Shown one piece after another: positions 55,070 through 64,000 of a stretch of DNA of 64,000 nt. Origin of the DNA: Hermatobates lingyangjiaoensis (Eukaryota; Arthropoda; Insecta; Hemiptera; Hermatobatidae); the NCBI GenBank assembly GCA_026182355.1, contig JAPFBL010000560.1, positions 1 to 64,000 on the forward strand. The letters are read 5' to 3'. The notes under the pieces are model-generated. The model was not told the origin of the DNA, searched no databases, and saw only the letters and a program-made list of their open reading frames with translations. Position 1 is the first letter of the stretch. Every line of letters begins with the position of its first letter. Both the position numbers and the translations under genes were made by a program.

Positions 55070-57045
55070 ACAGATCTTTCAGTCTGACTTGAGAATCAAA
55101 CTTTCAACTATAAAACCAAAAATGATTACAAAATAAACTTTGTGTTAAAGTTGCTAATAATTCTGTTTCATGTGTTATGCACTTGTGGAGGATATGAAAA
55201 TTAAAATCTTTTATTTTTGAATTTTTCTTCGAAAAATACGGATTATTACTTTACTATAAGTAAAGTATAGTGATCGTGAAAAAATTCGATCTCGAGATTT
55301 TGACGGAATTACATGTTTTGAGGTACCAGAAGTCGTTTTATGACGTTTTTACGATGATGTCTGTGTGTGTGTGGGTGGGTGGGTGGGTGGGTGGGTGGGT
55401 GAGTGTGTTAGCATTGCTTGTTACCACGCTACGGTCCAGAATCTTTGATGGATCAAGTTGATATTTTACACAAAAATGGGCCTCATAAAGACGAAGATCC
55501 CTATTGTTTGGGAAGAATTATGCATGATGGGAAAGTCACTTTTTTTGCCAAAAACCGTTTTTTTTAAAACATTTATTTCTCCTAAACTGATAACCCTAGA
55601 GTTTTGAAATTTTGACATTATCTTTGAGGTTTCAAATGCAACAAACGAAAAATATATTCAGAGTTTTAAAACAACAGGAAATATTTTTTTTTCAATAAAA
55701 TGTAAAAATTTTGACTTATAATTCAATCTCAAACCTTGTGAGAGCGATACAAGCCATACTGTTTGACGGACAAGAATGAAACTATGCATACAAATAGAAC
55801 ATTATATGGAGAATGAGTTGAGATATTTTTTTCTAAAATTACATTCGCTAAAGGAGCGTTACAGTACGATTTGTGTTTTCAGAAAATGTTTTTTTGACGC
55901 TAAACGGCTCGTTAAAAAATAATGAAAATTTTACCAAAAATGGAACAAAAAATTAGCAATTCATAAAAAAAAAATCATGAAGTTTCAATAACGGGAAAGA
56001 GCAATAACGATATAAAAGCTCTTTGTTTATCCTAGACTAAGAGATCACCTGCTATACTTGTCGAATTTTTTGTATTTTTTTACATTGTTTACATTGACTT
56101 AGAAATTTTTTGAGCGAATCCACTGAGATAAAATTGATGTTTCTAATGGAAAAATGAAAATATATTATTGACTTATAAGAGATAATATTGTAAGAGGAAT
56201 AATATTGTGCAGGTAAATGATAACACTCATTAAAAATAATTTGTATATATGTTATTTGACAAAGGGAAGGAAAATGATCTTATTAAATACTAAGAAGCCA
56301 TAAAATTCCAAGTATAATAATTCTGTTAAAAACCAAAAATGTAAAAGATAATTCAAAATATAAATCTTTCGTTTAGAGATTAATAACTGTAATTATCGTA
56401 CATCTTTAATTAACAAATCACATTAAAACAACATTTTCTTCGCTGTTTAAGATGTTTTTCAGTGAAAAAAAGGGTATTTTACTGTTTCAAATTTGAAAAT
56501 TTTACATTAATATTCAATGTAGAAGGATGTCAAGTAAACGATGTAAGAAATCTACTGGCTATTTGAACAATAGCCATGTTCTCTTGTAGGATAATATTTC
56601 GTATCAAGAAATGTTCACTTTGGTTTTTCAAAAATGTTATTACTGCTGTAGTTATACTAATGAAATTATTTGCAAATAATAAATTATTTGTGATGTACAA
56701 AAATAAGCTTATAAATTGATATGTCCTTCAATCACTATCTGTACTACCTCAGGTATGACAGGCTAATAATTATATCCCATTTAGATGTTTACGTTATGCT
56801 TAAATGAGACGTTATGTTTTATATACTCAAGAAATTTGACGTTGAGTTACTTATAGTAAAGTAGAGTGTAGGCCACTCCAGATTTTTTTAATTGTTTTTA
56901 AACATATATACTATTTATAAAGGTATATGGAAATATTTATATTATGATTGTATAAAATCAATAGAATCTGGGGTTCCTGGGAAAGTTACTGAAGCAAAAA
57001 GGGTTCCATGACGAAAAAAGTTTGAGAAACTCTACCTCAGAGTAT
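55070..57045 (+). mobile_element. hAT right half interrupted by a nested element
   Basis: 55078-55235 matches the second half of the hAT at 20300-20998 (CTTGAGAATCAAACTTTCAA, ATGCACTTGTGGAGGATATG). The match resumes at about 56882 (TTTTTTTAATTGTTTTTAAA) and runs to the right end near 57040 (GGTTCCTGGGAAAGTTACTG). The interruption is the next entry. Confidence 0.8.
55240..56880. mobile_element. Element inserted in the hAT copy, ends ACTTTACTATAAGT
   Basis: Starts ACTTTACTATAAGTAAAGTA and ends with the mirrored ACTTATAGTAAAGTAGAG. Its first 330 bases (with GTGGGTGGGTGGG at 55370-55400) recur in reverse at 62605-62885, and an end is also seen at 38530-38575. It is about 1.6 kb with no convincing coding frame; the family was not identified. 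Confidence 0.65.
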
Positions 57046-57522
57046 GATATCGGGCAAACGTCTTTGACGATACGATCTACACGAAAATCTTGCAAATGGA
57101 GTTTATCTAGGGAAAGTAAGATTAAGATGTTACTAGTCGAAAGGTTTCAATAATTACAGAAGTTTATTACTCGTATATAGTTAAAGTGTTCAATTCTATT
57201 TCACTGTAATATAATTTTTGGTTCACTCTATGCACAATAAATGATTTGTAAATCATTTACAACTTTTCATATTAGTAAATGAAAACTAAATTATTATATA
57301 TTTTTTTTTGAGTTTTTCTCACTAAAACAAAGAAATTAATAATTTTATTTCTATAAAAACAATTTTTGCATATCTAATAGTAAGTTTGTAATGATTATAC
57401 TTTAATTTCTTATTGTTTAGTTGGTCGATAATTCGATCTAAATAGAATTGATTAAATGAACAAATGATTATAAAAAAAATATGACATTTTCTTCGCATGA
57501 TTGTTTTCTTTTTTTTTTTTAG

Positions 57523-57689
57523 TTGTTTACAACATACTAGTAATATGGGAAATGCTGCTTCTTTGTTGTTTGGCAAGAAAACTTTACTCCAAGGATATTC
57601 ATTTCAAGGAATCTAACTTGGCCGAGCACAGACTCAGTCTCCAACTTCCACCCACAACAGATATTAAGGAGAAAGTGGCGGCCGCTTGA
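57523..57689 (+). CDS. SLC51A-like: OSTalpha-like transporter, last exon with TM7 and C-terminal tail
   Basis: The acceptor is AG after a long pyrimidine run (57501-57522). The first two bases complete the codon begun by the C at 54699. It reads VYNILVIWEMLLLCCLARKL, then YSKDIHFKESNLAEHRLSLQ, ending DIKEKVAAA and TGA at 57687-57689. Helix 7 with a conserved acidic residue (E in IWEM, as in the vertebrate LETF) is followed by a polar cytosolic tail. AATAAA at about 57976 is a possible polyadenylation signal. Confidence 0.88.
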
Positions 57690-57807
57690 ATCTGAGGACC
57701 TCTCCACCATAATATAACATCTGCTTCGTTCCTTAGAGTAAATACTAAAGTTTTCTTTTGAATTCTAATACTTTTACAAAATAAGCATTATATCCACATA
57801 TAAAAAT

Positions 57808-57905
57808 TTAATGGTATAAACAACGAGTTTTGAAGACGTAGTGTTCTTCCTCAGGCATTAAATTTTTATATGTGGAGACAATTTCATTAGCTTTTTACTC
57901 TATAA
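57808..57905 (-). repeat. Degenerate hammerhead unit
   Basis: On the minus strand: CCTGAGGAAGAACACTACGT, then CTTCAAAACTCGTTG; helix II and the GAA are eroded. Flanked by TACTCTATAATGAGTAAATA, as at 1010-1290. Confidence 0.5.
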
Positions 57906-58058
57906 TGAGTAAATACCACATAGTAATCGATTACACTACGTTAGAAGCAATTAAAGTGTTAAAAGGAATTTTAGGAATAAATAAATAATTATAAATAAAA
58001 GTCAGCAGATTCTAGCCAGGTAGCAATAAAAGGTTGCTCGACTCCGTTATATTTCCTG

Positions 58059-58061
<3 letters not shown>

Positions 58062-58106
<45 letters not shown>

Positions 58107-58260
58107 GTGAAATAACAATCAATGACCAAACCACAATAAGAAATGGGAAAACAAGTGGTTTTTGACTCTGACGAAGACCGCTTGTTACGGTTGAAAGATC
58201 TTAGTCTTGTTTTCCCATTTCTTATTGTAGTTTGATCATTGATATATATATATATATACA
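58062..58260. repeat. (TA)n and GAUC-type head-to-head palindrome
   Basis: TA repeats to 58101, then ACACGTGAAATAACAATCAA, the left arm to 58157, the right arm to 58243, then TA repeats again. Confidence 0.8.
58164..58206 (+). ncRNA. Candidate hammerhead ribozyme, helix III AGAUCU (best copy)
   Basis: Helix I GACT(58164-58167)/AGTC(58203-58206). CTGACGA at 58168-58174, extra A, helix II GACCG/CGGTT (58176-58180 with 58188-58192), GAA at 58193-58195, self-complementary AGATCT at 58196-58201, T before the predicted cut. All core positions are present. Confidence 0.7.
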
Positions 58261-58324
58261 TATATTAGTGATAGGTTTGATTAGTGATTTTTATTTAACG
58301 TGTTTATATGAAATCTTTTTATTT

Positions 58325-58580
58325 AAAGTTATATATATATATATATATATATGCACTTTTTCATTGGAAATACGATCCAAAACGGACAAATATAGTTCAA
58401 TATAGACAAAGAAACATAGAGAAATCAAAAGAACACACTTACAGTCTCTAATTTTCGGTTTGAACCCTCTCTTATCTCTCCTGAAGACGGTTCAAACCGA
58501 AAATTAGAGACTGTAAGTGTGTTCTTTTGATTTCTCTATGTTTCTTTGTCTATATTGAACTATATTTGTCCGTAAGGAAC
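58325..58580. repeat. (TA)n and AAUU-type head-to-head palindrome
   Basis: The arms share TTCAATATAGACAAAGAAAC to TCTCTAATTTTCGGTTTGAA. The centre is shortened compared with 24045-24335. The right-arm hammerhead (58470-58520) keeps CTGAAGA, GGTTCAAACC, GAA, AATT, A. Confidence 0.8.
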
Positions 58581-58589
58581 ATTAAATTC

Positions 58590-58673
58590 AGACAGGGATG
58601 CCAGCAATCTTGAAGACTTCAATCAGCCAGGTTAACTTGTTACTACGAGTATGTTGTTATGGTTGTTTCATTT
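58590..58673 (+). pseudogene. PLE extreme C-terminus
   Basis: Short frame DASNLEDFNQPG then stop, matching the FNQPG-stop at the end of the minus-strand PLE tail at 59493. It directly precedes a hammerhead. Confidence 0.45.
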
Positions 58674-58712
58674 AGCTCTCTGATGATGTTGTGACGAAAG
58701 GCCTTAGAGCAT
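58674..58712 (+). ncRNA. Candidate hammerhead ribozyme, helix III AGGCCU
   Basis: Helix I GCTCT(58675-58679)/AGAGC(58706-58710). CTGATGA at 58680-58686, extra T, GT/AC helix II, GAA at 58696-58698, AGGCCT at 58699-58704, T. The helix I match with the copy at 42070 is conserved. Confidence 0.7.
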
Positions 58713-58987
58713 TTTAATTAATATATATTGTTTATTGTGGTATTTAATTCATATACTCGTATTATATCAAGAGTTATTGTTGATTATTAATTTATATATA
58801 TTTCATAGACAGCAGCTTCTGCATTCATGTCCTTATAGCTATTTTGTTCCAATCTCCTCTTACGGCGCTCAGAGAGTAAATCCCAAATCAGTTGCCCAAG
58901 GGAAAATCATTTAATGATAGAGAATACGGATCACTGACGACAACACTATATTGTAATTGTTAAATAATTAAAACTAAAACTATACTT

Positions 58988-59028
58988 ATTAACGAGCTTT
59001 CGATCCCATAGATCATCTTCAGGTAAAC
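58988..59028 (-). ncRNA. Candidate hammerhead ribozyme, helix III AGCU
   Basis: On the minus strand: CTGAAGA (complement of 59016-59022), extra T, helix II GATC/GATC, GAA, AGCT, C before the cut. Same helix III as 37058-37094 but a different helix II, as expected of a compensated helix. Confidence 0.6.
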
Positions 59029-59492
59029 AATCAACAAAGAAATAATAAAAACGGTATGGATTAAATCGACAGTAAGTAACAAAAGTGATAAAAGAATAAG
59101 CTATTATGATAAGATGTGATATGATGGTCCGATGCTGCCGCACTCTACCGTTGACACTTGGAACTAAATATATTAAAAGTCTTTTAAAGGATACAATAAA
59201 TAAATCGTAGAAATGCGGGAAGTGGTATAAAAAGAAGTTTTGATACATGAGACACTAAATAACAATACTACTGTTACTGCTAATATTTATAATGATAATT
59301 TAAAATGCTACTACCATTTTAAATGTTTCTATATTTTGTGTATTACTCTTCTTGAGTTTTGAACTCGTGTTTATGTATATATATATATATATATCCCATA
59401 TAAATATATATTTATATATATGACTAATAATCAAAATAACGCTTGATGTTATAGATGGATTAATTTACCACAATGAAACTAATAAATACTTG

Positions 59493-59675
59493 TTAACCTG
59501 GTTGATTGAAGTTTCTAGAATTGTTGGTAACTCTGAATGTGTTTAATGATGAAGAAGTCTTCATCTGTTTAATTATTCCGCTAATCAAAACTTCATCCAA
59601 TTTATAAAGTCCTGGGCTATTGTTCATTAATTTCTCATAAAAGTTCTTTATCAGTGCCCTTTCCACAGTGCACAA
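59493..59675 (-). pseudogene. PLE C-terminal tail remnant
   Basis: The frame reads ERALIKNFYEKLMNNSPGLY, KLDEVLISGIIKQMKTSSSL, and ends RNFNQPG. Homologous to 41865-42050. On the same strand, 59760-59935 may hold a little more of the ORF (CRFCNKSPL, LFELLKKLRFS). Confidence 0.6.
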
Positions 59676-59939
59676 GGTATAAAAGTATATTAAGCAATAA
59701 AAAAAAATAACATAAAAACTAAATGCAAAGACAAGGAACTAACTGAATGACGCATTATCTTTTTAGATTAAGGCCAGATGCACTACGTGTATTTAGTAAC
59801 TAAATCTGAGCTTCTTCAGAAGCTCGAAGAGTGAGATCTTTTCAGTCAGAGGGGATTTGTTGCAGAATCTGCAACCTGTAGCACTCATTAAAAGGAATGA
59901 GTCATTTATTTTAGTGAACTCTTTCACATTTCCTTACTT

Positions 59940-60400
59940 GTGTTCCTTCTTCTTCTCTTCTGAAGGCAGCTTGTAACCGTTACAAAAAAACATTGTTAAA
60001 ATTCTAAGCACCCTCTGCTCCCGTAATTTTCTTACTGCTGGACTCTATATTATTGTTTTATCAAGTATGAACTTTCATTTTTCATGGTTTCTCCATAATA
60101 CTCTTGTGTGGTGCTCTTGCAGTTTTGTACAAAATAACTATTTTTTTTCGTACTACGACATTTTCGAGTCATATCGAATTAATATTAAAGAAGAGGGAAA
60201 GTCCCAAAATTAGAAATAGTAAATAGCCTCAAAATACCAAATTGTTTGAGGTTCATTCACAATTAAGGGATTATCCCAAATAGCTTTCCGATTAAACTTG
60301 TACATATTCATTGCTTTTATTATTTTTACATTCTAATTAAAATGTTACAAAAATAAATGAAACGAAGTTTAACATGTTTTATAATACTGTCTTATTTATA
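59940..60400. other. No gene recognised
   Basis: AT-rich flank downstream of the transporter gene. Confidence 0.45.
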
Positions 60401-60668
60401 CAGTGTCAGGCCAAATGATCTGACATATTTTTAGGTTAAATAAAAGACAAATAAAGTCAATAAACAATAAAGTGTTTTTATTTTCGAAAAGTACATATAA
60501 TGTCATTTTGTTTTGTTTCTGTATAATGCCATTGATTTAATTTTTAGAACCTAATAAAACAAAATGACATTATATTACTTTTCGAAAATAAAAACACTTT
60601 ATTGTTTATTGACTTTATTTGCCTTTTATTTAACCTACAAATGTGTCAGATCATTTTGCCTGACCCTG
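60401..60668. mobile_element. MITE with long inverted arms (TA target)
   Basis: Begins CAGTGTCAGGCCAAATGATC and ends with the complement of CAGGGTCAGGCAAAATGATC, bounded by TA on each side. The arms of about 115 bases are near-perfect complements (AATAAAGTGTTTTTATTTTC in both). It is 268 bp and non-coding, with Tc1/mariner-like ends. Confidence 0.85.
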
Positions 60669-62395
60669 TATTATGTTTTTTTTTACATATTAAAATAGCT
60701 TGAGCAAATCAAATTTAAATTTAAAAAAAAAAATTCTTGTATTATGCCTTAAATATTGCTTAATCTGATAAACCGACTTCTTTTTCAGATCTTGGTGACA
60801 TGAAAAAAAAAAGGAGAAAAGAGATCTTACTTTATTATTTCTTTATGTCAAATCGTTGAGGGTTTTTGAATACTCTTTTGGCATAGACATTCTTGAAGAA
60901 ATAAGAAGTTATAAGCTATATTCATGAGTTGAAACAAACATATCCTTCCTTAAAAATTAGAAAAAAAGTTTGTTCCTATGTTGGACTTATTGTTTAATGA
61001 ACATTAATCACATAAGTATTAATCTACACTATATTTATTTCTAAGATTGTATACTTTTTTTTTTGTAAATAAAAATGTTTTGTAAATATCGTATTTCTTA
61101 TTATTATCAAACTTTTCATTACAAAGGTAGAAGTACTTTTTTTTTTAATTTTATTTTTTGAAAATATTTTTAGGCATTATATAAATGGGATTAATGTGAA
61201 TATATCAAAATAATGTAAAAAAGTTTTTACTACAGCAAGGAGGAATTACAACATGATCCTTTCTGAGAAGGACGTCAAATAAATAGGTTGTATTATTAAT
61301 AAAATAATAAAGAATTTATTAAATGAAACATGTAAGTCAGTCATCACTCGAGTATTGTAATTCATGATTACTATGCATTACGTATAAAAAAGTAACATTT
61401 AAGGATGACCAGTACTTAAAGCTATACCGAAAATGCTTATAATAACATAATGCACTATTCAGTGCAATTAATAAGCATTTTAACAGAAATTTTATGTTCC
61501 TTATAATTAATTTTGTCTAATATATAATTAATTTAGCCAGTGATCGTTACAAGACGTTTCATGCCAAACTTTCCTCTCACCTAAATCCACTCGTACCAAA
61601 ACCTAACTTCTTCCTCACCTTCCCAGAATCCCCCAAGACGACTTAAGAGAAGATGGCCCAGGGATCTACTGCCATGATGATCCACAATCAGAAAACAAAG
61701 TGAAAAGTTGAACCAATGGGTTTCATTCTTTGTTCATGTTTGTCAAAGTTATTTGTATTACTCACACTACACATATGCTTGATATGCAACATATGCGTAC
61801 TTGTATATTCAAATAAATATGTTAAAAAAAAACTTTTGTCTAAAGGACATTAATGTCTTTGCAAAAAAGTTTATATGATTATACTAAGACAAGTAGTTCA
61901 GAATGAATTAGAATCAAATATCTGAAACTTACAACCAAATCAACTAAGTTCCTTATCAGCAGATTTATTTAAAATAATTAAATTGCATAATTAAATTAAA
62001 TTAATAAATAAATTAAATTAAACTGTAATTGGAATTTTTTGGCATAATTATTGTTTTCCATTATCTCAATGGAATTACAATGTACTTTTAAAAAAAACGT
62101 AATGATAATTCAAAATTGAAGGAGCAGGAATTCTCAATATCTATAAAGAAGTAGAAAATAATTATTTGTCGAAATTAACATTTAAGAAATAGAGTTTCTT
62201 CATTTTTTTAGTCCAAAGATAAATATGTACTTAGTAGTAATTAAAAAGAATTTTCTTCAGGTATATATACATACTTCTATAATTCAATTTTAAACCAAAA
62301 ATAAATATTACAACGCTAAACCAATGAATAACAAAATAAATATATATAATTATCGATCTATATCCACATTAAATTATGTTAATTTCTGATTATGC
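60669..62395. other. No gene recognised
   Basis: AT-rich. 61600-61740 is a reverse copy of the repeat at 38660-38850. Nothing else stands out. Confidence 0.5.
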
Positions 62396-62419
62396 CATTA
62401 CACATACATATATATATGT

Positions 62420-62885
62420 ATATACTTTTTCGATGAAAATACGATCCGAAATGGACAAATACAGTTCAATATACATAATTAAGCATAGAGAAATTAAAAA
62501 CACACTTACAGTCTCTATTTTGCGGTTGAACTGTGTCCAGGGGAGATAAGAGAGGGAAACCAAGCACACCGGGATAGAGACGGTTGGGTCCCCAACCGTT
62601 TTTGGCAAAAAAAGTGACTTTTCCGTCATGCATAATTCTTCCCAAACAGTAGGGATCATCTACACTATAGAACCAATTTTTGTGTAAAATATCAACTTGA
62701 TCCATCAAGATTCTGGACCGTAGCGTGGTAACAAGCAATGCTAACACACTCACCCACCCACCCACACACAGACATCATCGAGAAAACTTCATAAAACGAC
62801 TTTTGGGACCTCAAAACATATAATTCCGTCAAAATCTCGAGATGGAATTTTTTCACAATCACTATACTTTAATGATAGTAAAATA
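62420..62885 (-). repeat. Chimera of a hammerhead unit and the 55240-type element
   Basis: 62455-62597 is an AAUU-type unit (TTTTGCGGTTGAACTGTGTC, core changed). At 62598 it switches to sequence that is the reverse of 55260-55555, ending at TATACTTTAATGATAGTAAA. Confidence 0.7.
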
Positions 62886-63244
62886 AAAAAGAAAAAAATA
62901 TTATTATTCCATTACATTGACTTAACACGACAAAATATTTATTCCACAACAACAAAATTGTATTAGTATAACGTAAAACTAAGAATTATTGTGCAAAATA
63001 TGTAATTAATGCATGCAATACAATGTGAAACATTTGCAATAAAATTTAAAAAATAAAATAATTATGAGGCACGTTAGAAGTTAATAATAATATTATGTTT
63101 ACAAACATGTGCCGTATTATCCAAACGTATGCCGTGCTAACAATATCCGTGAATATAAATTCATAATATAGTTGACTAAGTTTGAAGTTATTATAAATAT
63201 GCATATAAACAAACAATTTCAAAGTAGAGGTAAATTATATTTCA

Positions 63245-63475
63245 TAAGGAATCGATAAAAAGATTTCACATAAACACGTGAAATAATAATCAATGATCTA
63301 ACCACAATATGAAATAGGAAAACAAGACTAAGATCTTTCAACCCTAACAAGCGGTCTTCGTCAGAGTCAAAAACCCAACTGGGTTTTTTGTTGGGTTTTT
63401 CACTCTGACGAAGAGTGCTTGTTACGGTTGAAAGATCTTAGTCTTGTTTTCCCATTTCATATTGTGTTTTGATCA
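63245..63475. repeat. GAUC-type head-to-head palindrome
   Basis: Left arm from AAAGATTTCACATAAACACG to 63380, right arm to about 63475 (TTTGATCA). A direct GTTGGGTTTTT duplication lies at the centre. Confidence 0.8.
63398..63444 (+). ncRNA. Candidate hammerhead ribozyme, helix III AGAUCU
   Basis: CTGACGA at 63405-63411, extra A, GAA at 63430-63432, AGATCT at 63433-63438, T, AGTC with partial helix I. Helix II is weakened (GAGTG against CGGTT). Confidence 0.45.
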
Positions 63476-63787
63476 CAATAGTTTCTAATAGACCATTATA
63501 TTTTTATAGCCTATTTCTAAAAGTATTCTATAAAGGTTGTAAACTTTAAAACATTTTTAAAGTTGAAAAAAACTTAACTGCTTTTCAAAATTTACTTTAA
63601 TTGCAGACAAATTTTAATAATTAAGAAACCAATAGAAGCGTGTTATTTTATTCATAGAATTAAACAAATGTGTTATTTTATAAATACGTACATTTGGTAA
63701 GTCTACAGTCAAAATTATAAATAATAAAACAAAATATCGAACTTTTTAACAAATCAATTCTTATTTTAATAAATCTATCATATAGAC

Positions 63788-63968
63788 CAGTGGTTCCCAA
63801 AGTGGGTTCCTCGGAACCCAGGAGTTCCTTAAAGGACTGTCTGGGGTTCCGCGAAAACTATTTAGAAAATACATTTTTCTAATTTTTATTTTTAATGGTT
63901 ATGGATTTATTTTGAGTTTCTTGTGAATCATGAAACCAAATAATGTGAATACTTACATATACCTATAA
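63788..63968 (+). mobile_element. hAT left end interrupted by a PLE unit
   Basis: CAGTGGTTCCCAAAGTGGGT, GGAACCCAGGAGTTCCTTAA: left end of the hAT family of 20300-20998. At 63972 it switches to ATGATCAAACCACAATAAGA, a GAUC-type unit cut by the window end. Confidence 0.8.
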
Positions 63969-64000
63969 GTAATGATCAAACCACAATAAGAAAATGGGAA

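Overview
This is a eukaryotic, very AT-rich, intron-dominated window, most likely from an arthropod. The organism is inferred from the transposon spectrum (Penelope-like elements with hammerhead ribozymes, mariner, hAT, Helitron, tRNA-derived SINEs) and from the gene; nothing here fixes the species. There is no bacterial-style coding. Almost all stretches without a gene are introns or flank filled with repeats.

One host gene can be assembled exon by exon on the + strand: an organic solute transporter alpha-like (OSTalpha/SLC51A, Solute_trans_a family) seven-helix membrane protein. Its exons lie at 25891-26045, 39163-39401, 48439-48535, 54447-54699 and 57523-57689. All splice phases agree (1, 0, 2, 0, 1) and together they give 303 residues plus a stop. 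The N-terminal exon(s), about 45-50 residues by comparison with the vertebrate protein, were not found. The introns are 13.1, 9.0, 5.9 and 2.8 kb.

The most striking structure is an 8.4 kb array (25987-34460) of about 125 tandem 67-bp units. Each unit consists of the last 58 or so bases of the first visible exon plus the first 9 or so bases of its intron. The intron therefore starts with roughly 125 repeated copies of the exon end and its 5' splice site (CCCA|GTAAGT). The same short sequence, TCTCAAAAAC, bounds both sides of the array, which suggests how the duplication began.

The second theme is Penelope-like retroelements (PLEs). One copy (42171-45858) has reverse transcriptase and GIY-YIG domains and 1.26-kb inverted arms. 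Many fragments carry the N-terminal or C-terminal end of the ORF. At least eight sequence-distinct hammerhead-ribozyme motifs share the same layout: CUGANGA, one extra base, helix II, GAA, a 4-6 base self-complementary helix III, a UH cleavage site, and a pairing helix I. Many sit in head-to-head palindromes flanked by (TA)n tracts.

Layout: 1-25.8 kb, repeats (PLE/hammerhead palindromes, SINEs, minisatellites, a 699-bp hAT element with perfect target duplication); 25.9-34.5 kb, exon and splice-donor array; 34.5-48.4 kb, PLE-rich introns; 48.4-54.4 kb, exon, non-LTR fragment, deleted mariner, and a 2.9-kb Helitron with both termini; 54.4-57.7 kb, last two exons with a nested hAT between them; 57.7-64 kb, downstream flank with more PLE units and MITEs.
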